Assembly (NCBI RefSeq): GCF_019613955.1
Contig: NZ_CP080443.1
Location: 1,984,001 to 2,048,000 of the forward strand
Direction of reading: 5' to 3'
DNA from: Chryseobacterium sp. LJ668
GTDB taxonomy: Bacteria > Bacteroidota > Bacteroidia > Flavobacteriales > Weeksellaceae
DNA length: 64,000 nucleotides
The first letter of the stretch is position 1. Each line of letters starts with the position of its first letter. Below the pieces are notes generated by a model. That model had not been told where the DNA came from and searched no databases. It saw only the letters and a program-made list of their open reading frames with translations. Positions 16,445 through 26,344 of the stretch are shown piece after piece. A program made the translations under genes and the position numbers.

Positions 16445-17704
16445 ATGAATTTTGACCGTCTAAAAGAAAAATTAGAAATTCTCGCCGATGCTGCAAAATA
16501 TGACGTGTCATGCTCATCCAGCGGAGGTTCGAGGAAGAATAAGAAAGGTGCTTTGGGAGATAGTTCTGCAAGCGGAATTTGTCATACTTATACCGAAGAC
16601 GGTCGATGTGTTTCTCTTTTAAAAGTTCTCTTAACCAATCATTGTATTTATGATTGTGCTTATTGTGTTTCCCGCAGTTCAAATGATATAAAAAGAGCTG
16701 CTTTTACGGTTGAAGAAGTTGTGGATTTAACGATTAATTTTTACCGCAGAAATTATATTGAAGGTTTGTTTTTAAGCTCAGGAATTTTCAAAAATGCTGA
16801 CACTACAATGGAACGTTTGGTTCGAGTAGCAAAAAAACTTCGTTTGGAAGAAAATTTTAACGGGTATATTCATTTAAAATCAATTCCTGGTGCAAGTGAT
16901 TTATTGATGCAGGAAGCGGCTTTGTATGCTGACCGATTGTCAATTAATATTGAAATTCCGACAGAAAGCGGATTGAAATTGTTGGCTCCAGAGAAAAACC
17001 GTGAGGATATGCTGAATCCGATGAAATATATTCAGAGCGGAATTACACAATACAAAGAAGAGAAGAAAATTTTCCGGAAAGTTCCAAAATTTGCTCCGGC
17101 TGGTCAGTCTACGCAGATGATTGTGGGGGCTACTAATGAAAATGATTTACAAATTATCAAAGTTGCTGATCATTTTTATAAAAATTATAATCTTAAAAGG
17201 GTTTATTATTCCGGATACGTTCCTGTTTTAGAAGATACGAGATTACCGGCTTTAACGACGGCAGTTCCTATGCTTAGGGAGAATCGGTTGTATCAATCAG
17301 ATTGGCTGATGCGTTTTTATGGTTTTAAAGCAGATGAAATTTTAGATCCGCATATGCCGTTTTTAGATTTAGAAGTTGACCCAAAATTGAGTTGGGCACT
17401 TCGACATCTTGATCAGTTTCCGATTAATCTTCAAAGTGCAGATTATCAGATGATTTTAAGAATTCCGGGAATTGGTGTGAAAACGGCGAAGAAAATTGTT
17501 TCTGCGAGACGTTTTCAGGTTTTGACGATTGAGAATCTACAAAAATTAGGTGCAGCGGTGAATCGGGCAAAATATTTCATTGATTTTAATGCGGGAAATG
17601 TTTTCCTAAGACATTTAACTGATTTAAATTTGAAAAAATTATTAATTGGGGGAAGTACTTCTAAATTTCAGGATCAGTTTTCGCAACAGTTGACTTTATT
17701 TTAA
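16445..17704 (+). CDS. Putative DNA modification/repair radical SAM protein (TIGR03916-type)
   Basis: 419 residues. Cluster motif CX3CX2C at Cys67, Cys71 and Cys74 (HCIYDCAYC), family phrase FAPAGQSTQMIVGAT in the barrel, and a C-terminal helix-hairpin-helix (ILRIPGIGVKTAKKI, about 337-351) typical of DNA-binding repair enzymes. Family knowledge: this radical SAM family occurs with a DUF4130/TIGR03915 protein, often fused to a uracil-DNA-glycosylase domain; the reaction is unknown. The partner is the next gene, 119 bp downstream. DNA substrate is inferred from the HhH motif. Confidence 0.9.
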   Translation: MNFDRLKEKLEILADAAKYDVSCSSSGGSRKNKKGALGDSSASGICHTYTEDGRCVSLLKVLLTNHCIYDCAYCVSRSSNDIKRAAFTVEEVVDLTINFYRRNYIEGLFLSSGIFKNADTTMERLVRVAKKLRLEENFNGYIHLKSIPGASDLLMQEAALYADRLSINIEIPTESGLKLLAPEKNREDMLNPMKYIQSGITQYKEEKKIFRKVPKFAPAGQSTQMIVGATNENDLQIIKVADHFYKNYNLKRVYYSGYVPVLEDTRLPALTTAVPMLRENRLYQSDWLMRFYGFKADEILDPHMPFLDLEVDPKLSWALRHLDQFPINLQSADYQMILRIPGIGVKTAKKIVSARRFQVLTIENLQKLGAAVNRAKYFIDFNAGNVFLRHLTDLNLKKLLIGGSTSKFQDQFSQQLTLF

Positions 17705-17823
17705 ATGTTAAAACACTATTTGTACACATTTTTTCACGAATTTTCATTAATAATTGTGGTTTAAATACCAAATAAGTTCATTCTATCACACTTAAACGCT
17801 CCAACTCCAACCCTCCAATCAAA

Positions 17824-18585
17824 ATGACAATCTTACTCTATGATGGCAGTTTCGACGGACTTTTTACGGCAATATTCGAGGTTTTCGAGTATAAGTTTAA
17901 AGATGTGGAAATTATTTCAAGAGAAAGATTTCATCAGGAAAATATATTTGCAGAAATTCATGAAGTGATCACGCAGGAAGCAAAATCTGAAAGAGTTTTA
18001 AATAAATTAGAAGAAAACATCGGTAAATCTGGAATTCATGAATTGGTGAAAGTTTTTTTATCGGAAGAACCTGATTTAGAGCAAATCATTTTATCTGCGG
18101 TAAAGCAATCCATTCAATATCCGAAGGAAAATATTCTCCAAAATTATGCAGATCAGGATATTTTGAGAATAGCTAAGATTTGTAAGTCTGTAAGTCGTGA
18201 ACGACACAGGATGACGGCTTTTGTACGGTTTGAGAAAATGCAGGATGAGGTTTTTTTTGCCAAAATAGATCCGGATTTTAATGTTTTGCCTCTAATCAGA
18301 AAACATTTCAAAGACCGTTATCAGGATCAGAAATGGATGATTTATGATCTCAGGAGAAATTACGGACTTCTTTACGATTTAAAAACCTGTGACTTCTTTT
18401 ACCCCGAAGAAAAAATTGATCTCAATAAATACCAGCAGAAATTTCATGATGAAGAAAAAAATTACCAGACGCTGTGGCAACGTTATTTTTTCAAAACCAA
18501 TATTGTAGAAAGGAAAAATTTAAAACTGCACATTCAGCATGTTCCCAAAAGATATTGGAAATATTTAACGGAAAAGAATTGGTAA
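17824..18585 (+). CDS. DUF4130 (TIGR03915-type) probable DNA metabolism protein
   Basis: 253 residues with YDGSFDGLFTAIFEVFE at the N-terminus, SRERHRMTAFVRF in the middle, and PDFNVLPLIRKHFKDRY with IYDLRRNYGLLYD, the family hallmarks. It stands alone; the UDG-like domain that is fused to it in other bacteria is absent here. Family knowledge: it is consistently linked to the radical SAM protein encoded just upstream. Function unproven; a role in DNA lesion processing is the usual guess. Confidence 0.88.
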   Translation: MTILLYDGSFDGLFTAIFEVFEYKFKDVEIISRERFHQENIFAEIHEVITQEAKSERVLNKLEENIGKSGIHELVKVFLSEEPDLEQIILSAVKQSIQYPKENILQNYADQDILRIAKICKSVSRERHRMTAFVRFEKMQDEVFFAKIDPDFNVLPLIRKHFKDRYQDQKWMIYDLRRNYGLLYDLKTCDFFYPEEKIDLNKYQQKFHDEEKNYQTLWQRYFFKTNIVERKNLKLHIQHVPKRYWKYLTEKNW

Positions 18586-18714
18586 AAAAATACAGCTTCG
18601 AGTTTTATAAATTTAAAATGTAAATTATTACTTAAACAATTTGCTTTAAAATTACAGGATACTAAAGGATGAAAAGTATTGGCAAGATACTGCCGTTATC
18701 TGAACTTGTTTTTG

Positions 18715-18722
18715 TAAATTTG
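18715..18722 (+). promoter_or_regulatory. -7 box (TAnnTTTG) of pfkA-gapA
   Basis: TAAATTTG, 20 nt before the pfkA ATG; no good -33 at 17-23 nt. Confidence 0.5.
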
Positions 18723-18742
18723 TGTCTGAAATTTTTTACTAA

Positions 18743-19729
18743 ATGAATGGAAGTGCTGTGAAAAAAATTGCAGTTCTTACCTCGGGAGGAGACTCTCCAG
18801 GGATGAATGCAGCATTAAGAGCGGTTGTAAGAACTGCCAATTATTATAATATCGAATGTTACGGAGTGAGAGAAGGCTATAATGGTCTTATTCATGATGA
18901 TTTCCTGAAAATGGGACCCCGTTCTGTAAAAAATATAATTAACCAGGGTGGAACTATCCTGAAATCTGCCCGTTCCAAAGAGTTTATGACCAAAGAAGGT
19001 CGCCAGAAAGCCTATGACAATTGCGTGAGATACGGAATTGAAGCTTTGGTGTGTATTGGTGGTGACGGTACTTTTACAGGAGCAAAGATCTTCAACGAAG
19101 AATTCGGAATTAAAGTAATCGGAGTACCCGGCACCATTGATAACGATATCTTTGGAACAGACAACACAATAGGTTTCGACACCGCTTTGAATACCGCAAT
19201 GGATGCTATCGATAAAATACGTGATACGGCAACCTCTCACAACAGGGTTTTCTTTGTAGAAGTAATGGGTCGTGATGCAGGTTTTATTGCACTAAACAGC
19301 GGATTGGCAACCGGTGCCTTGGATATTCTGATTCCTGAAAGAAAAGATAGCATAGATGAATTGTTTGCCAATTTCAGAAACGCAGAAAAAACAGGAAAAT
19401 CATCAAGCATTGTCGTAGTAGCAGAAGGTGAAAAGCTGGCTAACATCTATGAATTGGCAGAGCAGACCAAAACCGAGTTTCCGGAATATGATATTCGTGT
19501 GGCTATTTTAGGCCACATTCAGAGAGGAGGATCACCAAGTTGTGCAGACCGGGTTTTAGCCAGCAGACTGGGCTTTGGCGCAGTAACCGGATTAATGGCA
19601 GGAGAGAACAATGTGATGGCAGGAATGCGCTCTAACGAAATTGTGTATACTCCCATTGAAGAAGCTATTAAGAAACACAATGAAATCAATAAGGATCTGC
19701 TCTTGATTTCAGAAATTTTAGCAATCTAA
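18743..19729 (+). CDS. pfkA: 6-phosphofructokinase
   Basis: 328 residues of the ATP-dependent bacterial Pfk family: LTSGGDSPGMNAALR, GGDGTFTGAKIF (nucleotide site) and GTIDNDIFGTDNTIGFDTA with the catalytic Asp. Gly after GGDG fits ATP rather than pyrophosphate use. It catalyses the committed step of glycolysis. It lies 32 bp before gapA, and the two likely form an operon ended by the terminator at 20792-20824. Confidence 0.96.
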   Translation: MNGSAVKKIAVLTSGGDSPGMNAALRAVVRTANYYNIECYGVREGYNGLIHDDFLKMGPRSVKNIINQGGTILKSARSKEFMTKEGRQKAYDNCVRYGIEALVCIGGDGTFTGAKIFNEEFGIKVIGVPGTIDNDIFGTDNTIGFDTALNTAMDAIDKIRDTATSHNRVFFVEVMGRDAGFIALNSGLATGALDILIPERKDSIDELFANFRNAEKTGKSSSIVVVAEGEKLANIYELAEQTKTEFPEYDIRVAILGHIQRGGSPSCADRVLASRLGFGAVTGLMAGENNVMAGMRSNEIVYTPIEEAIKKHNEINKDLLLISEILAI

Positions 19730-19749
19730 TATTTTATATAATTAAATAA

Positions 19750-20772
<1,023 letters not shown>

Positions 20773-20791
20773 TTAGAACTTAGCTTAAAAT

Positions 20792-20824
20792 AAAAAGCCT
20801 TCCTTTTTGGAAGGTTTTTTTTGT
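20792..20824 (+). terminator. pfkA-gapA terminator
   Basis: CCTTCC-TTTTT-GGAAGG hairpin (20798-20814) followed by nine T. Confidence 0.85.
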
Positions 20825-20844
20825 TTTTAATCGAAGAATTACTC

Positions 20845-21732
20845 TCAAAGATCATTATTTTCTTTAAAAATTTCGCCGCTTCCTGTATTGGTTATATTAA
20901 TGCTTGTAGGAGTAACAAGAGGAATTCCGTCGGCATCAAGACTGCTTTTGATCTTCATCAAAATATCACTTTTTACATAACCCATATTTTCGCCGACTTT
21001 CATCCAGAACTTTACTTGAAGATTGAACACCCCTTGTTTTAAGTTGGTGAATATAACTTCCACTTTGTCTTGCTTATCAATATATTCCTGACCTAAAATA
21101 ATATCATTGATGCTTTTCTGGGCTTTTACAATATCTTCATCCGCAGGGATCTCAAAATCTAAAATAATTTTCCGCTGAGGTGAGGCTGTAATATTATAAA
21201 AAGGTGCATTAAAAATCACTTGGTTCGGAATATAAGCTTTTTTACCATCGTCTGTGATCAGTTTTGTCGTCAGAAATCCTATGTCTTGTACCGTTCCGGA
21301 ATGATTGCCTATCGATATATAATCTCCTACTTTAAAAGCTTTATCAATACCAATAAGTAATCCCGAAAAGATGCTTGAAACCAAATCTTTTAGAGCAACA
21401 CCGGCAATTACCCCTGCAACTCCCAAACTCCCAATAAATTTCCAAAGGAACCCGCTGAATCCCATAATCTCCAGAGCAATAAAGCATCCCATCAATACGA
21501 TGATAAACCTAAAAATGCCAATAACGGTAATCACTGATCCTTCTTTTTTACTTTTAGGAAAAAGCTTATGCATTATTTTTACAGCAAGTACACTCAGATA
21601 CTTACTAGTAAACAGGAAAAATAAGAATACTAAAATTCCCACCACAAGTTTTGGGGTGAGTCTTGCGAAAGCGATGTACCAATTTTGTAAAACTTTATAT
21701 ACGGTATCAACGTAGCTTAAACCATAATCCAT
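20845..21732 (-). CDS. MscS-family mechanosensitive channel
   Basis: 295 residues with N-terminal transmembrane helices, the pore-helix region GVAGVIAGVALKDLVSSIFSGLLI and the beta domain FKVGDYISIGNHSGTVQDIGFLTT. Family knowledge: these channels open on membrane tension to protect against hypo-osmotic shock. The length matches small-conductance MscS (about 286). It is single-gene and divergent from the peroxiredoxin. Confidence 0.93.
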   Translation of the reverse strand: MDYGLSYVDTVYKVLQNWYIAFARLTPKLVVGILVFLFFLFTSKYLSVLAVKIMHKLFPKSKKEGSVITVIGIFRFIIVLMGCFIALEIMGFSGFLWKFIGSLGVAGVIAGVALKDLVSSIFSGLLIGIDKAFKVGDYISIGNHSGTVQDIGFLTTKLITDDGKKAYIPNQVIFNAPFYNITASPQRKIILDFEIPADEDIVKAQKSINDIILGQEYIDKQDKVEVIFTNLKQGVFNLQVKFWMKVGENMGYVKSDILMKIKSSLDADGIPLVTPTSINITNTGSGEIFKENNDL

Positions 21733-21773
21733 AAAGGTATTTTTAAATTTTAAATTAATTTTTAAGCAAAAAT

Positions 21774-21804
21774 TTTGCCAGTTACAAAAAGTCTATTAAA
21801 TTTG
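21774..21804 (+). promoter_or_regulatory. Peroxiredoxin promoter with overlapping operator-like palindrome
   Basis: TTTG (21774-21777), 19 nt, then TAAATTTG (21797-21804): a full match to the Bacteroidetes consensus. The -7 box lies inside the inverted repeat AGTCTA-N9-TAGACT (21790-21810), a plausible repressor site. Confidence 0.7.
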
Positions 21805-21827
21805 TAGACTAATAAAAACAATATACT

Positions 21828-22463
21828 ATGTCGATCAAACTAGGAGATACCGCACCCAACTTTCAGGCAGACTCATCTGCAGGAAAAATTGATTTTTACG
21901 AATATCTTGGAGATTCATGGGGGATCTTATTTTCCCATCCTGCTGATTATACTCCGGTTTGTACAACTGAATTAGGTTATACTGCAAAACTAAAATCAGA
22001 GTTTGACCAAAGAGACACAAAGGTAATCGCATTAAGTGTTGATGGAGTAGAAGATCATAAAAAATGGATCAAAGATATCAACGAAACTCAAAATACTGAA
22101 GTGCAGTTTCCTATTATCGCTGATAAAGAACGGAAAGTTTCGGAACTGTATGATTTCATTCATCCAAATGCTTCATTAACGGCAACAGTTCGCTCTTTAT
22201 TAATTATAGACCCCACTAAAAAAGTACGACTGATCATTACTTATCCTGCTTCAACGGGCAGAAATTTCAATGAAATTCTGAGAGTTTTAGATTCTCTGCA
22301 GTTGGTAGACTCTCATACCATTGCTACTCCTGCAAATTGGAATGATGGTGATGATGTCATCATCCCGCCTTCTATTACTACTGAAGATGCCAAAAATATT
22401 TTTCCAAAAGGTGTTAACGAAATCAAACCGTACCTTCGCTATACACCTCAACCCAACAAATAA
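21828..22463 (+). CDS. 1-Cys peroxiredoxin (Prx6 type)
   Basis: 211 residues of the Prx6/AhpC-like group with PVCTTE around Cys45, the only cysteine in the protein, and the extended C-terminal domain usual for Prx6 (PANWNDGDDVIIPPS). It reduces peroxides in the cytosol through Cys45, with the resolving thiol supplied by another molecule. A strong promoter with an operator-like palindrome precedes it and a bidirectional terminator follows. Confidence 0.93.
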   Translation: MSIKLGDTAPNFQADSSAGKIDFYEYLGDSWGILFSHPADYTPVCTTELGYTAKLKSEFDQRDTKVIALSVDGVEDHKKWIKDINETQNTEVQFPIIADKERKVSELYDFIHPNASLTATVRSLLIIDPTKKVRLIITYPASTGRNFNEILRVLDSLQLVDSHTIATPANWNDGDDVIIPPSITTEDAKNIFPKGVNEIKPYLRYTPQPNK

Positions 22464-22505
22464 GCTTAGATTTTTTATTTATTATATAGTTTAGTTTTAA
22501 TTTGA

Positions 22506-22538
22506 AAAAGCGGCCCGGAAATTTTCCGGGCCGCTTTT
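22506..22538. terminator. Bidirectional terminator between peroxiredoxin and barrel gene
   Basis: Perfect 16-bp arms (22506-22521 and 22523-22538) with a GC-rich GCGGCCCGG core and outer A/T runs, located between convergent genes. Confidence 0.85.
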
Positions 22539-22556
22539 ATTTATATTTTGAAAAAA

Positions 22557-23147
22557 TTATTTCAAGTCGTTTGCAACTTCTCTGCCTTTAGATGATGGAA
22601 GATAAATACTGAAACCTACATTAAAGCTGATTCTGGAGGTCAATCCTTCATTTCCAAAACCTGTTACACCGTTGTATTTTACCAGACCTTCAACACCAAT
22701 GTTTGGAGTGATAAAGTAGGAGTAACCAGGACCTACACCAAAGTCTAAACCTGTTGTAGAAATACCATTCTCTACATTGAATCCGCCAACACCTAAGTTA
22801 CCTTCCAAAAACCATCTTCCGTGGTTTAATAAATTGTCAACACCTTTTTCTCCCGGAGATAAAAAATAACGTCCTAAAGCACCTACACCGTAAGTAAATT
22901 GTGTTGATGCACCTGCACCTGGTTTAGCAAGACCTAAAGTTACATAACCTCCTAAAGCTACATTATCTTTAATAAAATATGCAGCTCTCGGCTGAAGTGT
23001 GATATCATATCCAGCTCCTGTATTTAATCCAAAATTACTAGATAGCAAGCTGCTACCCACCATCCAGTTACCTTCCTGAATCTGTGCGTTTGCTGTACCT
23101 GACAAACCAGCCACAGCTAAAATTCCTGTAAAAATCAGCTTTTTCAT
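22557..23147 (-). CDS. Outer-membrane beta-barrel protein
   Basis: 196 residues with a signal peptide (MKKLIFTGILAVAGLSGTANAQ) and alternating glycine/aromatic strands such as VGPGYSYFITPNIGVEGLVKY, ending in ISFNVGFSIYLPSSKG plus a short polar tail. It is probably an 8-strand OmpA/OprF-barrel-like porin of unknown function, alone on the minus strand. Confidence 0.72.
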   Translation of the reverse strand: MKKLIFTGILAVAGLSGTANAQIQEGNWMVGSSLLSSNFGLNTGAGYDITLQPRAAYFIKDNVALGGYVTLGLAKPGAGASTQFTYGVGALGRYFLSPGEKGVDNLLNHGRWFLEGNLGVGGFNVENGISTTGLDFGVGPGYSYFITPNIGVEGLVKYNGVTGFGNEGLTSRISFNVGFSIYLPSSKGREVANDLK

Positions 23148-23287
23148 AATTTATAATTTTAATAGTTTAATGTTAAAATATTTTAATATGCAATTTCACT
23201 TCAATAAATGTGCCACAGCCTTTGTGTACTCACTTTCAGCAAAAGGGAATGAGAATAGTGAATAATAGATCAATTATAAATTAAGAA

Positions 23288-23803
23288 TTAGATGAATATC
23301 AAAATAACGGCAATAATGAGACCAGCCACTGCAAATTTAATACCTCTTCTGAAAGGTCTGCTTTTGGTATTAAACATCCAGAAACTTGAGATGACGAAGA
23401 AAAATAGACAGAAACCAAAAAAGGCATTAAGTGGTGATAATGTGTCTTTAGATTGCGATTTGTGAAGCTTTGTCATTTTATCCAAAACAAAGGGTAGTTC
23501 TTTCTTTGTATACTTTGCTTGTCCGGTTGCAGCATCATAAGTTCCCTGTTTGAATCTGACTAGATCACCCTCCTTTTTTTCGATTTCAAAATTTTTGATT
23601 TTAAGTTCTTTTCCAAGTTCTTTTTCTGAAAGGTTTACTGCAATTTTTTTGTCGATTTTATTTTCCTTTTTTAAAAAGTCGGTATCTCTGTAAATGAGCA
23701 AAACACCACTAATTGCATAAACAGCCATAATACCTGCCATAAAAAAACCTAAATAACGGTGAGTTATCCTCATAAAACTTCTGGTGTCTTTGATCTTGTC
23801 CAT
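23288..23803 (-). CDS. PepSY-domain membrane protein
   Basis: 171 residues: an N-terminal helix (HRYLGFFMAGIMAVYAISGVL), a periplasmic PepSY-like segment and two C-terminal helices. Family knowledge: PepSY-associated membrane proteins often accompany TonB-dependent siderophore receptors and some reduce ferric siderophores. This version is short and shows few of the His pairs of full reductases. It lies 91 bp downstream of the receptor on the same strand, which supports a role in iron uptake. Confidence 0.78.
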   Translation of the reverse strand: MDKIKDTRSFMRITHRYLGFFMAGIMAVYAISGVLLIYRDTDFLKKENKIDKKIAVNLSEKELGKELKIKNFEIEKKEGDLVRFKQGTYDAATGQAKYTKKELPFVLDKMTKLHKSQSKDTLSPLNAFFGFCLFFFVISSFWMFNTKSRPFRRGIKFAVAGLIIAVILIFI

Positions 23804-23893
23804 GTTTAATTATATTGTTTTTTAAAATTTCAAAAGTGGAAACTGCAAAAATGCAACTTCCACTTAAATAAAGAGTTATTGAATATCTAAATT

Positions 23894-26173
23894 TTATAGT
23901 TTATAAGTCAGTGTGAAATAATAATTTCTCGGCGTAATTGGGTTTACAGAATAGTTTTCATGTACATTATAATTCACCACATCAAATAGGTTACCTACTT
24001 TGCCCTGGATTGAGAATTTCTTCCATTCGTATCCTAGCGATAAAGAAACTGTAGTGTAGTCTTCTAGCTCAAAACTTCTGCTCACATCTTTTCTGGTGAT
24101 ATTTGTAGATTTTGAATCATTCCATCCTGCGATTCTGTTACCAATATAATAAACTCCAATTCCGGCTTTCAAACCAGGGACATAATTGGTGAATTTATAA
24201 AATACGGAAGCATTGGCTGTAGTTGCAGGGGTTCTCACCAATCTTTGCTTTTCGACAAATCCTTTTTCCGGGGTATCAATATAAACAGAATTGTTATATG
24301 AAAAACCTCCGATAATAGAAATATTTTCATTAGGATTTCCTGTAATATCCACCTCAACACCGCGGCTTCGCATTTTTCCAGCAAGCTCTTTTAAATTAGT
24401 ATCTGGTGTTTGTACGTTACCTAAAGTATCAACATAGAAGAAATTCTGGTAAAAGTTATGATATAGAATCTGGTACAACGTCACGTTAACTGCTACAGCA
24501 TTATTCCAGATGTTTTTCTTAGCTCCTATTTCATATTGATCTACTGTAGTACGTCTTATTCCCTGCTTTGGAAGTGTTGCAACTCTGCTTTGAACCTGTG
24601 TTAGATTTCCTGAAGTATCTAAATTACTGACCGCATCAGAAGTATATCCTGCATTCGTTGCAAATGAATTGGTATAAGTTACAAATGCTGAAAAGTTATC
24701 ATTGGGATTATAAACTAAACCAAATTTTGGTGAAAAAGCATTGTCCGATGTAGCTGAATTTGCTACTTCAGTTTTCACATCTGTGGTAAAACGCGTAAGT
24801 AAACTTGGCATATTTTCGATATATGACCAGCGAAGTCCTGCAAGCACTTTAAATTCCTTTGTTAAGCTGATAAAATCCTGAGCATAAACACCTATTCTTC
24901 TCGCGGTCGTTCTAGTTTTTGTATTTAAAGTAGATTCGGGCATTGCTAAGCTTCCGTTATCCCATGAAGCAGGATCATCCAAAAATAATATGTTGGTAGG
25001 AGCCTGTATCAAATTATAAGCATTCGCATCAGATTGTCCGTAGTCTGCATCTGTACCGATCAATACTTTATGATTGGTTTTTCCTATATTGAAATCTCCA
25101 TTTACATTTACTTGTGCAGAACCATAATTTTGTTCGTTATAGGTTTTGTTTAATGGGGTATTCCAAGATAATCTTGTAGCTGTCGGCGATGCATAAGCCC
25201 ATTGCACTCTTTCTGTTGAAAAATAATCTTTTGTATAATTTTGATATGACGCAGAAGCATTCAACGTCCATTTATCATTGATTTGGTGATTAAATGTCAC
25301 ATTTGTTGATGCTTGCTGAACATTTTGATATTGCCAGTCGGTTCCAAAAAAAGTGTTTCTGGGTAACCAGTCGATCATGGTGTAGCTCTGGTCTTTATTG
25401 GTAATCGAGCCTATTCCGAAATCAGGAGTAAGATCATTTTTCAGATAATCTGCCTCAATAATTAGCTGTGATTTTTCTCCTAAATTGAATAAAAATGAAG
25501 GGTTAAAATAATACTTTTCAGATTTCACCACATCGCGGAAACTTTCTGCATATTCATAAGCCCCATTTATTCTGAATGCGACATTTTTTGAGATAGGTCC
25601 GTAAACATCTACGGTTGGTTTGTAAGAATTCCAACTTCCTGCATTTAGACCAACGCTACCACCGAAATTAAATCTGGGTTTTTTTGTTACTAAATTGATA
25701 ATACCACCCGCTGCTGCATTTCCGTATAGCATTGCCGTTGCACCTTTCAAAACTTCCACTCTTTCAAGTCCGCTTACTTCAGGAAAAACTCCGCTGTTGA
25801 CTCTGGAGCCGTTTTTATAAATATTATCGTTACCAAAAATAAAACCTCTACCACCGAAGCTATCTTGGGAACCACCTCTTGCAGAAGTAAGATAAACTCC
25901 GTTTACATTCTGAAGAACCTCGCTCAATTGCTTTGCCTGCTGCTGTTCGATAATCTCATGGGTAACGATAGAAATTGCCTGTGGATTTTCCATTACCGTA
26001 AGATTCGATTTTGTAGTGGCCGGCTTCGCTGTATTGGGGTTTCCTGTCTTATGAAGATTCACATCTTCAATCGTTTGAATTCTTATCGTATCACTTTCAG
26101 CAGTATATCTCATCTGGGCAGATAATGAAAAAGAAAGTGCAAGAAATCCTAAAGTTATCAGTGGTTTTTTCAT
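23894..26173 (-). CDS. TonB-dependent siderophore receptor
   Basis: 759 residues: signal peptide MKKPLITLGFLALSFSLSAQ, a plug domain (ENPQAISIVTHEIIEQQQAK, LERVEVLKGATAMLYGNAAAGG) and a 22-strand barrel ending in YYFTLTYKL. It lacks the N-terminal carboxypeptidase-like or signalling domain common in SusC or FecA types, so it fits the siderophore-receptor group. I moved the start from 26350 to ATG 26173, the one directly preceding a signal peptide. A TACATTTG box at 26205-26212 and a dyad ATTTG-N9-CAAAT upstream suggest iron control, but this is untested. Confidence 0.92.
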   Translation of the reverse strand: MKKPLITLGFLALSFSLSAQMRYTAESDTIRIQTIEDVNLHKTGNPNTAKPATTKSNLTVMENPQAISIVTHEIIEQQQAKQLSEVLQNVNGVYLTSARGGSQDSFGGRGFIFGNDNIYKNGSRVNSGVFPEVSGLERVEVLKGATAMLYGNAAAGGIINLVTKKPRFNFGGSVGLNAGSWNSYKPTVDVYGPISKNVAFRINGAYEYAESFRDVVKSEKYYFNPSFLFNLGEKSQLIIEADYLKNDLTPDFGIGSITNKDQSYTMIDWLPRNTFFGTDWQYQNVQQASTNVTFNHQINDKWTLNASASYQNYTKDYFSTERVQWAYASPTATRLSWNTPLNKTYNEQNYGSAQVNVNGDFNIGKTNHKVLIGTDADYGQSDANAYNLIQAPTNILFLDDPASWDNGSLAMPESTLNTKTRTTARRIGVYAQDFISLTKEFKVLAGLRWSYIENMPSLLTRFTTDVKTEVANSATSDNAFSPKFGLVYNPNDNFSAFVTYTNSFATNAGYTSDAVSNLDTSGNLTQVQSRVATLPKQGIRRTTVDQYEIGAKKNIWNNAVAVNVTLYQILYHNFYQNFFYVDTLGNVQTPDTNLKELAGKMRSRGVEVDITGNPNENISIIGGFSYNNSVYIDTPEKGFVEKQRLVRTPATTANASVFYKFTNYVPGLKAGIGVYYIGNRIAGWNDSKSTNITRKDVSRSFELEDYTTVSLSLGYEWKKFSIQGKVGNLFDVVNYNVHENYSVNPITPRNYYFTLTYKL

Positions 26174-26204
26174 TTTTTTATTTAGAGTAGTTTTAAATAA
26201 GGGG

Positions 26205-26247
26205 CAAATGTAAGTATTAAATCTTATTATTTGTAATTGTTCCAAAT
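26205..26247 (-). promoter_or_regulatory. Receptor -7 box and upstream dyad
   Basis: TACATTTG on the minus strand (26205-26212), about 31 nt before the receptor ATG, with the 19-bp dyad ATTTG-N9-CAAAT (26229-26247) at about the -33 region. The dyad could be an operator. Confidence 0.45.
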
Positions 26248-26322
26248 AAAAATATCTGATTTTTATCATAACCTTGATTCGTATCTTAAACAGAAGGGTT
26301 TTTATTGATAAAAGATTATAAA

Positions 26323-26330
26323 TATATTTG
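26323..26330 (+). promoter_or_regulatory. -7 box (TAnnTTTG) of Gfo/Idh/MocA gene
   Basis: TATATTTG, 14 nt before the ATG at 26345; a TTG lies 15 nt upstream, slightly close for a -33 element. Confidence 0.5.
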
Positions 26331-26344
26331 TTGAAAATAAGAGT

